Positions 1 through 9,142 of a DNA stretch of 18,547 bases are shown here, piece after piece. The notes under the pieces are model-generated. The model searched no databases. It saw only the letters and a program-made list of their open reading frames with translations, and had not been told where the DNA came from. Where the stretch lies: the NCBI GenBank assembly GCA_003695505.1, contig RFIY01000219.1, forward strand, positions 1-18,547, read 5' to 3'. The first letter of the stretch is position 1; the number at the start of each line of letters is the position of its first letter. The DNA is from Candidatus Dadabacteria bacterium (GTDB lineage Bacteria; J088). Both the position numbers and the translations under genes were made by a program.

Positions 1-2576
1 AACTCCAGTCCATCCGCTCCGCGCTCGGCGCGAACCCGCGAGTGCGGCGGGATTTCCCCGGCAAGGATGCGCTTCGCCAGCTCGTTCATCAGCAAATCCT
101 GGACGGCCCGCTTCAGTGGCCGCGCACCAAAGACCGGGTCGTAGCCGCGTTCGGCGAGCAGATCCTTGGCCTCGTCGCTGACCTCCAGCGTGATGTCCTG
201 ATCCGCCAGACGCCGGGCTACCGACGTGATCTGAATGTCGACGATCCGCCGCAGCACCGTCTGGTCGAGTGGATGATAGGTGACGACCTCGTCCACCCGG
301 TTCAGAAACTCCGGCCGGAAGTGGCGCATCATCTCCTCGCGAATCATCGCGCGGATCGCATCCTCACTCTGCCCCTGACGCGTTGCCTCGGCGATCAGGT
401 CGGAGCCGACGTTCGAGGTCATCAGAATCACCGTGTTGCGAAAGTCGACCGTCCGGCCTTTCGCGTCCGTCAGGCGCCCGTCATCGAGAATCTGCAGGAA
501 GACGTTGAAGACCTCCGAATGCGCCTTCTCGATCTCGTCGAAGAGTACGACACTGTACGGCCGACGGCGTACGGCCTCGGTCAACTGGCCACCCTCTTCG
601 TACCCGACATATCCCGGCGGGGCGCCGATCAGCCGTGCGACCGCGTGTTTTTCCATGTACTCGGACATATCGATGCGAATCATCGCCTCGTCGGTGTCGA
701 ACAGGAATTCCGCCAGCGCACGCGCCGTCTCGGTCTTACCAACACCCGTCGGTCCGACCAGGATGAACGAACCGATCGGCCGATTCGGATCCTGAATGCC
801 GGCCCGGGCCCGACGGATCGCGTTGCTGATCGCCACGAGTGCATCGTCCTGACCGACGACGCGCTCCTTGAGCCGTTCCTCCATATGCAGGAGCTTCTCG
901 CGCTCGCTTTCGAGCATCTTCGACACCGGAATGCCGGTCCATTCGCTGATGATCTCGGCGATCTCCTCGTCGGTAACCTCTTCGCGCAACATGCCGCCTT
1001 CGGCCTGCACCTCCTGCAGACGCTTCTCGGCTTCGGCAATGCGCTCCTCCAGCTCCGGCACGCGACCGTATTTCAGCTCAGCCGCCCGGTTCAGATCGCC
1101 CTGGCGCTCGGCCTCCTCGATGTCGTTGCGCACCTGCTCGAGCGCTTCCTTGGCTTCGCGCAGATCCTGGATCAGCTCTTTTTCACGCTGCCATTGCGCC
1201 ATCAGACCGTCGATTTCTTCCGACAGATCCGCCAGCTCCTTCTCGAGCTCTTCCAGACGCTTCTTCGACGCGTCGTCCGATTCCTTTTTCAACGCCTCGC
1301 GCTCGATTTCGAGCTGCATCTTGCGGCGCTGCAACTCATCGAGTTCTTTCGGCAGGCTGTCGATTTCCATCCGCAGACGGCTCGCGGCCTCATCGACCAG
1401 GTCGATCGCCTTGTCGGGCAGTCGCCGGTCCGTAATATAACGATGGCTCAGCGTGGCCGCGGCGATGATCGCCGGGTCGGTAATGCGGACACCGTGGTGA
1501 ATCTCGTACCGCTCCTTGAGCCCACGCAGGATCGACACCGTGTCTTCGACGGACGGCTCATCAACGATGACCGGCTGGAAGCGCCGTTCCAGCGCGGCGT
1601 CTTTTTCGATGTACTTGCGATACTCATCGAGCGTCGTCGCGCCGATCAGGTGCAACTCACCCCGCGCCATCGCGGGCTTGAGCAGATTGGCCGCGTCCAT
1701 CGCGCCGTCGGTCTTGCCGGCGCCGACCACGGTGTGAATTTCGTCGATGAACAGAATGATTCTGCCTTCCGCGCCGGTCACTTCCTGCACGACGGCCTTG
1801 AGCCGATCCTCGAACTCGCCGCGGTACTTCGCACCGGCGATCAACGCGCCCATGTCGAGCGCCACGATGCGTTTGTCGCGCAGGCCTTCGGGCACATCAC
1901 CATCGACGACCCGCCGCGCAAGTCCTTCGACGATCGCGGTCTTGCCCACACCGGGATCACCAACCAGCACCGGGTTGTTCTTGGTGCGGCGCAGCAGGAT
2001 CTGCATCGTGCGCCGGATCTCCTGATCGCGGCCAATGACGGGATCGAGCTTGCCCTGACGCGCGAGCGCTGTCAGATCTTTGGCGTACTTTTCGAGCGCC
2101 ATATAGGTGTCTTCGGCGCTCTGCGACGTGACGTTGCGCCCACCACGGATATCGGTCAGCGCCTGCAGCAGCGCCTGCTCCTCGACGCCATTGTCCTTGA
2201 GGATCTGTGCCGCTGGTCCGGGCGTACGCAGCAGGCCAATCAGCAGGTGCTCGCTCGAAATGTAGCTGTCCTTGAGCTGTTTGGCTGCCGCATCGGCCGC
2301 CTCGATGACCTTGCGCGTTGCCTGCCCGAGGCGCAGATTATCTCCACCGCCCTGAACCGACGGCAGCCGGTTCAACGCCGCTTCGACGTCGGCCTGGATA
2401 CGTTGTGGACTGGCGCCGACACGCTCGACGAGCGGGCGGACGATGCCGTCGCTCTGCGCGATCAGTGCATGCAGAATATGTTCGGGCAAAAGTTCCTGAT
2501 GGCCCCGGTCGATCGCACCGTTCTGCGCGTTGCCGATGGCCTCCTGAGCCTTGATGGTAAATCGTTCTGGTTGCAT
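1..2576 (-). CDS. clpB: ATP-dependent chaperone/disaggregase ClpB (3' end cut by window edge)
   Basis: Cytoplasmic AAA+ disaggregase that, as a hexamer and with DnaK/DnaJ/GrpE, threads aggregated proteins through its pore. The frame gives 858 codons with no stop before the edge. The family is about 857-865 residues, so only the last few residues are missing. Visible in order: Clp N-domain (residues 1-145); first AAA module with Walker A GDPGVGKT (206-213) and Walker B with FIDEIHT; a Glu/Lys/Arg-rich coiled-coil M domain (about 410-530), which separates ClpB from ClpA and ClpC; second AAA module with GPTGVGKT near residue 607 and LFDEIEKAH; and the pore-loop type GYVGYEEGG. The start is the ATG at 2576, preceded by AGGAGA. 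The first residues, [13 protein letters not shown], match the usual ClpB N-terminus. It has its own promoter and follows the terminator of the redox operon, so it is a separate unit. The identification is secure. Confidence 0.97.
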   Translation of the reverse strand, partial: MQPERFTIKAQEAIGNAQNGAIDRGHQELLPEHILHALIAQSDGIVRPLVERVGASPQRIQADVEAALNRLPSVQGGGDNLRLGQATRKVIEAADAAAKQLKDSYISSEHLLIGLLRTPGPAAQILKDNGVEEQALLQALTDIRGGRNVTSQSAEDTYMALEKYAKDLTALARQGKLDPVIGRDQEIRRTMQILLRRTKNNPVLVGDPGVGKTAIVEGLARRVVDGDVPEGLRDKRIVALDMGALIAGAKYRGEFEDRLKAVVQEVTGAEGRIILFIDEIHTVVGAGKTDGAMDAANLLKPAMARGELHLIGATTLDEYRKYIEKDAALERRFQPVIVDEPSVEDTVSILRGLKERYEIHHGVRITDPAIIAAATLSHRYITDRRLPDKAIDLVDEAASRLRMEIDSLPKELDELQRRKMQLEIEREALKKESDDASKKRLEELEKELADLSEEIDGLMAQWQREKELIQDLREAKEALEQVRNDIEEAERQGDLNRAAELKYGRVPELEERIAEAEKRLQEVQAEGGMLREEVTDEEIAEIISEWTGIPVSKMLESEREKLLHMEERLKERVVGQDDALVAISNAIRRARAGIQDPNRPIGSFILVGPTGVGKTETARALAEFLFDTDEAMIRIDMSEYMEKHAVARLIGAPPGYVGYEEGGQLTEAVRRRPYSVVLFDEIEKAHSEVFNVFLQILDDGRLTDAKGRTVDFRNTVILMTSNVGSDLIAEATRQGQSEDAIRAMIREEMMRHFRPEFLNRVDEVVTYHPLDQTVLRRIVDIQITSVARRLADQDITLEVSDEAKDLLAERGYDPVFGARPLKRAVQDLLMNELAKRILAGEIPPHSRVRAERGADGLE

Positions 2577-2606
2577 ATGAAATCTCCTGTCGTTGTCTTT
2601 CGTATG

Positions 2607-2635
2607 GACAACATAGGCGCGAACGCCTCGTTGTC
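2607..2635. repeat. 29-bp imperfect dyad across the clpB promoter spacer
   Basis: Outer arms GACAAC (2607-2612) and GTTGTC (2630-2635) enclose inner arms GGCG (2616-2619) and CGCC (2624-2627) around a 4-base centre. The dyad covers the -10, the spacer and part of the -35. That position suits a repressor operator. It does not match CIRCE. The function is inferred from position only. Confidence 0.45.
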
Positions 2636-2637
2636 AA
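2610..2637 (-). promoter_or_regulatory. clpB promoter, sigma-70-like with sigma-32-like features
   Basis: Reading the minus strand, TTGACA (2632-2637) is followed after 16 bp by TATGTT (2610-2615), about 33 bp before the clpB ATG. The same bases also read CTTG-N17-CCTATGT, which resembles the CTTG...CYTATNT form described for RpoH (sigma-32) promoters of non-enteric proteobacteria. Heat-shock control of clpB is common, so a sigma-32 promoter is plausible. The two readings cannot be separated from sequence alone. Confidence 0.65.
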
Positions 2638-2640
2638 GGC

Positions 2641-2678
2641 AAAAAACGGGCGGGATCCCGCGACAGGATCCCGCCCGT
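2641..2678 (-). terminator. Intrinsic terminator of the molybdopterin oxidoreductase operon
   Basis: A perfect 13-bp stem (2646-2658 paired with 2666-2678, arms ACGGGCGGGATCC and its complement) has a 7-base loop. On the minus strand it is followed at once by a run of six T (2641-2646 in complement). It sits 22 bp after the TGA of the molybdopterin gene and just before the -35 of clpB, so it insulates clpB from the operon. Confidence 0.92.
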
Positions 2679-2700
2679 GCCCCGGAGTCGGGTACGGCGA

Positions 2701-5700
2701 TCAGCTCGCGCGTCTGAGGTTCACGCGTGTGTCATAGAAGGAGGTGCTGCCACCGATCGGATCGCTCAGGCAGACATTCCCCAGATCGGGGTCGACGAGG
2801 AGGACGGCATTGGTACACAAACCGGCCCGACGCCGTGCATCACCGGGAATGATTGCTCCGTCGACTTCGACATCATTGGAACCGTAGGCCCAGTGGCCGA
2901 AACTCCAGGAAACCGTCAGAGCGCCTGGACGCATGCCCTCGCGAACATCGACCTCGCCCTCGATCGGAATTTCACCGTGACCGGGCACCTTCCACAAGCC
3001 TTCCGGATTGGTCTTCGAGACCAGGCGAACACGATCACCGGTCTTGAGGCCGAGACGCTCGGCATCCTGACGGTTGATCCAGACCCGATTGGTCGGCTTG
3101 GGACCAAGCAGCCAGTAATCGGCAATCGTGCGTGACTGTCCGCCATGAATCGGTTTGTAGGTACCAAGATGAAATTCGAAGTCGTCCTGGGAAACGACGT
3201 TCCCAAGCGCCGACATCAGCGGCTCGACGACCGGAAGTCCGGAGAACCGCTTGCCCGTACCACTATGCCGCGACGTGGCCACGACCTCGGCAAACAGCGA
3301 GATCTGGCGCTTGACGGCGTGGGCCACGAAATCGCCTTTGTAGGCCTTGTCATACGATTCGTAGCGTCCACCGCGATTGAGCAGGTAGACGACACGACGA
3401 AAATGTGGTCCAAGCTTCTTTTTCCAGCGATCGAAATCGTACACCGTCTTCGGCAAATGGCGACGCGCCTTCTTGAACAGCTCGATTTCGGCGCTGTCTG
3501 CCTCGGGAAGCGCATCACCGGGCTTATCGCCCGCAGCCAGATTGGCCATCAGCAACAGGAAGAAATCCTCGAAGTGCGTATAGTCCATGCCCTCGCCAAA
3601 CCCGTTCGGCCCGAACCCGGGCAGATTGAGTTTTTCGGCGATTGCCAGCATGACCGTCTCCATGCAGATCGGCTGCTCGTTGCCAAAGACCGTCGCGCTC
3701 TCGACCAGCGGCGCAACCGTGGGTTGCCGGACCTTGGACGATTTGACCAGCATCGCCGGCGTCGTATGCGGCGTGCCCCAGCGTTCCCAGATCGACAGAT
3801 CAGGGAAGATGTAATCCGCATACATCGAACTCTCGCCGATCACGACATCGCAGGCGATCAGCAGCGGAATCGCATCGGGATCGGCCATGATCGCAAGCTG
3901 CGTATTGGCACCGGGCACCGAAAACCCGGGCGTCCCCTTGTGCAAAAAGACCGCGCTGGCCCTGTACGGATAGCCGGACGCCGCCGCCGGCAGGACTTCC
4001 TGATAAACGTTGCCAGTATGCGGGAACCAGAGTCGTTTGGCCGGATAGCCGTCGTCCTGGAACAGCGTCGAATCTTCGTAGCGGCTCTTTTCCTTCGAGA
4101 TCGTGTGTCCGAACGCCGTCAGTTTTCCGGGGTGATGTCCCTTCTTGAGGTTGAACGGCTGTCCTTTCTTGGAGCCATCCTCGTGCCAATGGCCGCCACC
4201 GGCCTGCAGGCCACCCTTATGGTCGATGTTGCCGAGCAGCACGTTGAGTGCAATCAGTGCCTGCCCCGCATAGTAACCATTGACATGCTGTACCGGTCCG
4301 CGATAAATCTCGACAACCGAACGCTTGCCATGTTTGGCCAGCTTGCGCACGACCGGCTCAACCTGATCCGGATCCAACCCGGCCGTCTTGCACCAGTCTG
4401 CGAACGACTTTTCCGCTACCTGCTCGCGCAACAGCGTCAACACCGTCTTTGCGGTGCGGCCCTTATGTTGCAGCTCACCAAACAGCTTGCCGGTGACCGC
4501 CGCGCCCTTCAGGTCGACCGCGACAGGCCGCCCATCGCCATCAAGTGCAACGAACTCGGCGTCGCTGCCGATCCCGAGATCGGCGGCACGAACCTTCTTG
4601 TGCGGCCCATCCTCGTCAATCCAGACCAGGTGCGTAGCGTCGGACCAGCTCAGTTCATTCGCCGCGTTCGCAGCCGCTTTGTTGGCATTGACCAGGAACT
4701 TGTGATCATAGGCCTCGTGATCGAACATCCAGCGGATGAACGCGAAGGCAAGCTCGAGATCCTTGCCGGGTTCGACCGGTAACCACTTCCAGGCCTTGCC
4801 GGCGGTTTTGCTCAGTCGCGGGTCGACGACGGCGATTTCGAGATCCCCGTTGACCATCGCATCGGTCGTCAATTCGGCCATCGCCGGCGGCCCGAAATTG
4901 GCCTCGAACGCACCTGTACCCCAGAACAGGATGAACCGTGCGTTGAGGATGTCCGGCTTCATGTGGTGCTTGCCATGCCCCCACTTCTTGCCGTCCCACT
5001 TCTTGGTCGCCTCGTCATAGGCGATGTGGTGCGACTGCTCACAAACGGTCGTATGCTCGTACCAGTTGATCGAGCCGAATCCGCCCTTCAGCCAGCGCTT
5101 GGCCATCTCCTTGCGGCCATGTTCAATCCGTCCGGCCAGAAAGACGAACTCATTGTTGCGCGGTCCAAGGTCCGGATGATCCGGGTCGATCAGTACGTCG
5201 AGATGGTCTTTGTACTTCTGCTTGAACGCCTCCCGCGCCATCTTGCCCTTGCCGACAGCCATCGCGTCCGCTTTCATCGCCTTCGACAGCTTCGGGTCGC
5301 GCAGGGCGTACAGCTCACGCAGGCCGGGCACGACACGGTTTTCCTCTCCAGGCACGTCGGCAAACAGCTTGCCGCCCTCGACGATCTCCTTGATCGCCTG
5401 CTCGAATGGAATTGTCTTCCACTTGTTCTCGCCTCGCTTGCCGGTCCGCTTCAGCACCTTCGTCAACCGATAGGGGTCATATAACGTCTGCAATCCGGCC
5501 TGGCCCTTCGGGCAGAGTTTGCCGTCCAGTACCGCCGCGGCCTGCGGTTTCGTGGCGACCTCGATATGCGGCAACACGGTCTGCGGGCTGTACGGATTGC
5601 CATCGATCTTGACCGCGACGCCATCGAGGATCTTCACCCGCAATGGACAGGACGTATGGCACTGCAGGCAGACTGAATAGATCGTGTTTTCCGGCTCCAC

Positions 5701-5844
5701 GAGTGGATAGCCGCTGCCCGCGTGCGCCGCTTCCTTCGCCTGGGCAAGCTCAACCTTGCCGAGAACTCCGGTCGCGCCCAGAAATGCCGCGCAACGGAAC
5801 GTATCGCGACGCGTCAGGCCTTTAGGTGTATTGTTGTCGCTCAT
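2701..5844 (-). CDS. Periplasmic molybdopterin oxidoreductase, catalytic subunit (TtrA/SrdA/PsrA-like)
   Basis: Catalytic subunit (1047 residues) of a complex iron-sulfur molybdoenzyme of the DMSO reductase superfamily. It has a twin-arginine signal, TRRDTF (Arg12-Arg13), slightly off the SRRxFLK consensus. The N-terminal [4Fe-4S] site is Cys59, Cys62 and Cys66 with Cys111 in LCPKGQAG. Cys268 in TVCEQSHH is the likely Mo ligand, as in Cys-ligated TtrA/PsrA-type enzymes. The molybdopterin dinucleotide-binding domain lies in the last 150 or so residues. A Lys/His-rich stretch (281-298) and a His-rich loop (551-580) are notable. The length agrees with TtrA (about 1020) rather than the shorter PsrA/PhsA. 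The start is set at ATG 5844, one base after the NrfD stop, with AAGGA upstream; an in-frame ATG at 5862 lacks a ribosome binding site. Tetrathionate, selenate, arsenate or polysulfide are all possible substrates, and direction and substrate are not readable here. It is the last gene of the operon. Confidence 0.9.
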   Translation of the reverse strand: MSDNNTPKGLTRRDTFRCAAFLGATGVLGKVELAQAKEAAHAGSGYPLVEPENTIYSVCLQCHTSCPLRVKILDGVAVKIDGNPYSPQTVLPHIEVATKPQAAAVLDGKLCPKGQAGLQTLYDPYRLTKVLKRTGKRGENKWKTIPFEQAIKEIVEGGKLFADVPGEENRVVPGLRELYALRDPKLSKAMKADAMAVGKGKMAREAFKQKYKDHLDVLIDPDHPDLGPRNNEFVFLAGRIEHGRKEMAKRWLKGGFGSINWYEHTTVCEQSHHIAYDEATKKWDGKKWGHGKHHMKPDILNARFILFWGTGAFEANFGPPAMAELTTDAMVNGDLEIAVVDPRLSKTAGKAWKWLPVEPGKDLELAFAFIRWMFDHEAYDHKFLVNANKAAANAANELSWSDATHLVWIDEDGPHKKVRAADLGIGSDAEFVALDGDGRPVAVDLKGAAVTGKLFGELQHKGRTAKTVLTLLREQVAEKSFADWCKTAGLDPDQVEPVVRKLAKHGKRSVVEIYRGPVQHVNGYYAGQALIALNVLLGNIDHKGGLQAGGGHWHEDGSKKGQPFNLKKGHHPGKLTAFGHTISKEKSRYEDSTLFQDDGYPAKRLWFPHTGNVYQEVLPAAASGYPYRASAVFLHKGTPGFSVPGANTQLAIMADPDAIPLLIACDVVIGESSMYADYIFPDLSIWERWGTPHTTPAMLVKSSKVRQPTVAPLVESATVFGNEQPICMETVMLAIAEKLNLPGFGPNGFGEGMDYTHFEDFFLLLMANLAAGDKPGDALPEADSAEIELFKKARRHLPKTVYDFDRWKKKLGPHFRRVVYLLNRGGRYESYDKAYKGDFVAHAVKRQISLFAEVVATSRHSGTGKRFSGLPVVEPLMSALGNVVSQDDFEFHLGTYKPIHGGQSRTIADYWLLGPKPTNRVWINRQDAERLGLKTGDRVRLVSKTNPEGLWKVPGHGEIPIEGEVDVREGMRPGALTVSWSFGHWAYGSNDVEVDGAIIPGDARRRAGLCTNAVLLVDPDLGNVCLSDPIGGSTSFYDTRVNLRRAS

Positions 5845-5845
5845 C

Positions 5846-7072
5846 TTATGCCATCCTTTCACGGTTCAGCACAAGGCGGTAACCGACGTACCACAACGCC
5901 GCACCGAGCGCCGTGATCCCTGCCAGCACGGACCATTCCATAGCCGACGGGAAGTATTCAAAGACCAGGCGGGATCGGATGTAGGCGTTTTCCAATCCCT
6001 TCAACTGGGGCTCGATCAGAGCCGGAACGACGAGGTTCAACCGCACGGCCATATAGGTCAGCGCAGTCAGCAGCCCCCCCGTGATTAGCGCCGGCGCACT
6101 CTTTGGGGCGCGCATGAACAGAATCAGCGGAATGATTGCGCCCAGGCCAAAATGGAAGACCCAGAACACGTACCAGTAGTGGCCGAACAGGACCTCTTTC
6201 ATCAGCGCCGCCTCGGGTCCGATGTTGTACCACATCGGGATCGAATATTCGGCCCACTCGAGCAGCAGGTCGAATGCAAGCAGCCCGACGACGATTTTTC
6301 GCAGCATCTGGATCGCCTCGCCGGCCGGGTCCATATCATCGCCAAAGATCAGCGCAACCGCCAGCATCAACGCACCACCACTGACCAGTGCACCGGTCAG
6401 GAACAGAATCGGATACAGCGCGCTGTGCCAGTAAGGCCGCGCAACCACCGTCGCAAACAGCGCCCCGACGCCGCCGTGAAACGAGATCGCCAGCGGGATG
6501 CCAAGGCGGCCGAGGATTTTCAGCCGCGATTCATCCCGTTCCCGTTGCTCATCGGTGTAACCGTTTGCCGAGCCGATCAGCTTCGCAATCATGCCGCGCA
6601 GACCTTCCTGTTGGTTGGCCAGCAACGGGCGAAACGCCAACACGGACTCCGCGATGATCAGGATGAAGTAGGCCGTGTACAACCAGACCATCCAGGTCAT
6701 CATGGACCCGAAATTGGGATGCAGGAACACGTTGACGGCGCGGAACGGGTGTCCGAGGTCGAGAAAGATGCTGAACAACGCCATAAACAACGTGGCCAGG
6801 GCGGTCAACAGGGCGTACGGAGCCAGGCGCTCCAGCTTGTTGAAGCCAAAACCGAATACCAGCGCACTGAGCAGAAACGCCCCGGCGCTCAGGCCAATGA
6901 AAAAGATATATGCGGCGACCCACAGGCCCCACGGGACGTAGCTGCCATAGTTGGCCAGACGGTGCCCCGTTTCGGCGCGCTGCCAGAGTCCCCAGGCACC
7001 GACGGCCGCAATAACGATCCACAGGACATACAGTACCCGGCGCAGCTGCTGATTCTTTGCAAACAGGCTCAT
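5846..7072 (-). CDS. NrfD/PsrC-family membrane subunit (quinol-interacting)
   Basis: Integral membrane subunit (408 residues) expected to oxidise menaquinol or ubiquinol and pass electrons to the ferredoxin subunit. About ten hydrophobic segments are visible, beginning VLYVLWIVIAAVGAWGLW near residue 12 and ending WSVLAGITALGAALWYVGY near the C-terminus. Ten helices and about 400 residues fit the longer NrfD branch (HybB, DsrP, ActC-like) better than the eight-helix PsrC. The start is ATG 7072, placed by a strong AGGAGG 7 bases upstream; an ATG 45 bases earlier would add a charged, non-membrane extension and is not preferred. The stop TAA is separated from the molybdopterin ATG by a single G, which suggests translational coupling. 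No haem-ligand CxxCH motif is present, so this is not a cytochrome b/c-type anchor. Confidence 0.92.
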   Translation of the reverse strand: MSLFAKNQQLRRVLYVLWIVIAAVGAWGLWQRAETGHRLANYGSYVPWGLWVAAYIFFIGLSAGAFLLSALVFGFGFNKLERLAPYALLTALATLFMALFSIFLDLGHPFRAVNVFLHPNFGSMMTWMVWLYTAYFILIIAESVLAFRPLLANQQEGLRGMIAKLIGSANGYTDEQRERDESRLKILGRLGIPLAISFHGGVGALFATVVARPYWHSALYPILFLTGALVSGGALMLAVALIFGDDMDPAGEAIQMLRKIVVGLLAFDLLLEWAEYSIPMWYNIGPEAALMKEVLFGHYWYVFWVFHFGLGAIIPLILFMRAPKSAPALITGGLLTALTYMAVRLNLVVPALIEPQLKGLENAYIRSRLVFEYFPSAMEWSVLAGITALGAALWYVGYRLVLNRERMA

Positions 7073-7121
7073 CGCCGGCCTCCTCTCTCCAGTTGAATTA
7101 CGCTCATCACGACACACACCC

Positions 7122-7994
7122 TCAATCGAGATAAAAGACAGAGGGTTTCGTGCCGAGTTCTTCCTTGAGCCGCGTCACATTCGGACGGCCGGCCAGTTCG
7201 GCAATCAGGCTTTTTGGATCGCTGACGTCGCCGAAATAGGTCGCGCCACCGATGCACGTCGTCACGCAGCTTGGCAGCATCCCGACGTGAACACGGTGCA
7301 GACAGAAGGTACACTTACGCGCGTTACCAACAGGACTGGCGTCGTCCTCGCGAACCCGTCGTTGCCCGTACTCGAAACTCGGTGCTTCTTCGTAGGGCTG
7401 GCGCGTGTTCTGATCACCCGTGTAGTTTTCGCCAAAATCGAAGGTCCGGGCGTTGTAGGGACATGCCGTGATGCAGTAGCGGCAACCGATGCAACGGTCA
7501 TAGTTGATCGCCACCACGCCATCGGGACGTTTCCAGGTTGCGTTTACCGGGCAAACCGGCGTGCAGGGCGGGTTGTCGCACTGCATGCACGGCCGCGGCG
7601 TGAACCGGTAACTGACGTTCGGATAGGTGCCGATTTCTTCCTTGATGACCGGCCGATACACCACCTCCGGTGGCAGTTTGTTCTCGGCGATGCACGAAAC
7701 GGTGCAGGCGTCGCAACCGACACATTTGCGCCGATCGATCGCCATCGACCAGTGCCGCTCTTCGACCGGTTTTTTGAGCGCACGCTCCAGATCGGCATGC
7801 ATCCGCTCAAGCAGGCCAACCTTGTTTTTCGGCCAGCGAATTTCTTTGCGATAGCTGCGCGCATCGGGCGCTGTGGGCGCTTCGGCCGCGCGCGCCGTGA
7901 CACTGTTGCGAATCGCTTCGATCGCAACGAATGCCGTGGCAGCGGCTGCGGCGGTGCCGCGCAGGACGTCGGCTCTGGTTACTGGATTGGACAT
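7122..7994 (-). CDS. Four-cluster ferredoxin subunit (TtrB/DmsB/PsrB-like)
   Basis: Electron-transfer subunit (290 residues) linking the NrfD protein to the molybdopterin subunit. Sixteen cysteines form four [4Fe-4S] motifs: C91/C94/C97/C101, C136/C139/C144/C148, C168/C171/C174/C178 and C228/C231/C243/C247, the last with the long spacer typical of DmsB/TtrB/NrfC. Residues 1-38 look like a signal sequence (TRADVLRG, then an Ala-rich hydrophobic run), but there is one Arg where a Tat signal has two. It may ride out with the catalytic subunit, or be cleaved by another route. The start ATG 7994 has GAGGAG upstream, overlapping the TGA of the porin gene; the frame also opens further upstream at 8054, but that part lies inside the porin gene. 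It is the second gene of the operon. Confidence 0.92.
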   Translation of the reverse strand: MSNPVTRADVLRGTAAAAATAFVAIEAIRNSVTARAAEAPTAPDARSYRKEIRWPKNKVGLLERMHADLERALKKPVEERHWSMAIDRRKCVGCDACTVSCIAENKLPPEVVYRPVIKEEIGTYPNVSYRFTPRPCMQCDNPPCTPVCPVNATWKRPDGVVAINYDRCIGCRYCITACPYNARTFDFGENYTGDQNTRQPYEEAPSFEYGQRRVREDDASPVGNARKCTFCLHRVHVGMLPSCVTTCIGGATYFGDVSDPKSLIAELAGRPNVTRLKEELGTKPSVFYLD

Positions 7995-8004
7995 CACGCT
8001 CTCC

Positions 8005-9075
8005 TCAGAACTTGACTTGCCAGTCCCAGGCAAGCACCCAGGTGTTCTTGTCACTCGAATCGTCGCGTTTGAACTGGACGTTCACGAGCGTATCGACGAC
8101 TTTCTCAAAGACGTAGCCGGCTCCCGCGATCGCTTCGAGATCCACGTCACTGCCTGCCTTTGGCATGAAGGCGTCAGCGCGAACAACAATCTTGTACGGG
8201 TCATCGAATGGCGTCAGCGTCGAAAACGCGCTCAGCGTCGTGACGCGCGCACCAGTAGAGGTGCGTTGCTTGCCGTGGGCGACTTCAACACCGGCCGATG
8301 CGGCGTCGGCCTTGATGAATGCCAGGCCGCCGACCTGCCACGTCTCGATGCCGTTGACCGACGGCTCCATAGCGCCGAGCACGCTGAACTCGAGCTTCTT
8401 CAACGATGAATCGAGCAATTCCTGCAACTGCGCGGTCGTGCGCAGTTCGAGCAGCTTTGATTCGTTGTCTTCCGGCTTCTTGTAGCCGGGCCCGTTCATC
8501 AGCGATGCGTGAAACTGCAAGCCGTCGACCGGGTCCCCCGACAGCGAGACGCCCAGCCCCGTAGAGGTCTGAAGTTTGTGGGCATCGGTCGCAACCTTTT
8601 CAACATAACGGTGGCCCCAGGCCTTTTCGACGAATCCGACCCATGGCATGCCGCCTTGGCCGATCGTCACCGTCAGATTGCCCGGAATGTCGACGAACTG
8701 GAAATAGCCCTTCTTCATGTAGGCAAAGAAGCGCTTGTCGCTGTGCAGCTCGAGGCCGCCACTGCCATCCGGGGCAACGTCGACGAGCGGCCCGACGCGG
8801 CCCATATCGAGAACCACGCTACTTTTGACGTGGGGGGACAGGTGCGCCTTGAATCCCATGTAGAACCGCGTCACCTCGAACCCGTTCGGATTGGCCGTAT
8901 TGCGGGTACCGCCCGTTTTCTCTGCGACCTGTACCGAGTAGCCCGTGTAGAGCTTTGCAGTTGGCTTGATACTCTTCTCGAAGTCTCCTTGCTCCGCGAA
9001 ACTGGCCCATGGAATCGCGACCACTGCGATCGCGAGAATGACTGCCTGAATGAGACGCCCTGCTGCCGGATTCAT
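8005..9075 (-). CDS. Putative outer-membrane beta-barrel porin
   Basis: A 356-residue protein with a signal peptide (hydrophobic residues 9-22, cleavage near SFA|EQ at 27/28). The mature part alternates polar and hydrophobic residues and has many aromatic strand ends. It ends in WDWQVKF, and a C-terminal Phe is the usual signal for beta-barrel assembly in the outer membrane. The segments [19 protein letters not shown] (143-161) and NGPGYKKPE (194-202) resemble conserved segments of putative porins found in environmental proteobacteria and Nitrospira, from memory only. The start is ATG 9075 with AAGGAG upstream; an upstream extension in the same frame has no ribosome binding site and covers the promoter. 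As first gene of the reductase operon it may admit the anionic substrate or release product. It is not an MtrB-type conduit, since no decahaem cytochrome is nearby. A specific transporter family is not assigned. Confidence 0.75.
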   Translation of the reverse strand: MNPAAGRLIQAVILAIAVVAIPWASFAEQGDFEKSIKPTAKLYTGYSVQVAEKTGGTRNTANPNGFEVTRFYMGFKAHLSPHVKSSVVLDMGRVGPLVDVAPDGSGGLELHSDKRFFAYMKKGYFQFVDIPGNLTVTIGQGGMPWVGFVEKAWGHRYVEKVATDAHKLQTSTGLGVSLSGDPVDGLQFHASLMNGPGYKKPEDNESKLLELRTTAQLQELLDSSLKKLEFSVLGAMEPSVNGIETWQVGGLAFIKADAASAGVEVAHGKQRTSTGARVTTLSAFSTLTPFDDPYKIVVRADAFMPKAGSDVDLEAIAGAGYVFEKVVDTLVNVQFKRDDSSDKNTWVLAWDWQVKF

Positions 9076-9114
9076 CGCCGTGCTCCTTTCGGCCTGCTGT
9101 CTCTTCCATGTGAC

Positions 9115-9120
9115 AGTAGA
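9115..9120 (-). promoter_or_regulatory. Predicted -10 hexamer of the reductase operon
   Basis: TCTACT matches TATAAT at 4 of 6 positions. The implied start site is about 9108, giving a 32-base leader before the porin ATG. There is no -35 consensus at the proper distance, as expected for a class II FNR-dependent promoter whose activator box overlaps the -35 region. Confidence 0.5.
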
Positions 9121-9142
9121 ACACGGCGTCAAGGACGAAAAA

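Noticed and set aside
2607-2635. CIRCE operator for HrcA at clpB
   Set aside because: The arms are GACAAC/GTTGTC, not TTAGCACTC/GAGTGCTAA, and the spacing differs.
42-2717. Long plus-strand frame of 891 codons
   Set aside because: It is antisense to clpB, whose minus-strand translation has the full set of AAA+ motifs. The plus product has no recognisable domain.
3145-4782. Plus-strand frame of 545 codons
   Set aside because: It lies opposite the molybdopterin gene, where the minus strand gives a coherent family protein. It is a GC-driven shadow.
6152-7096. Plus-strand frame of 314 codons
   Set aside because: It is antisense to the NrfD gene. The minus strand shows regular transmembrane segments and a strong ribosome binding site.
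7287-8015. Plus-strand frame of 242 codons
   Set aside because: It is opposite the ferredoxin gene, whose cysteine pattern is unambiguous.
9127-9132. TTGACG as a -35 element of the reductase operon
   Set aside because: It is only 6 bp from the chosen -10, and no acceptable -10 lies 16-18 bp downstream.
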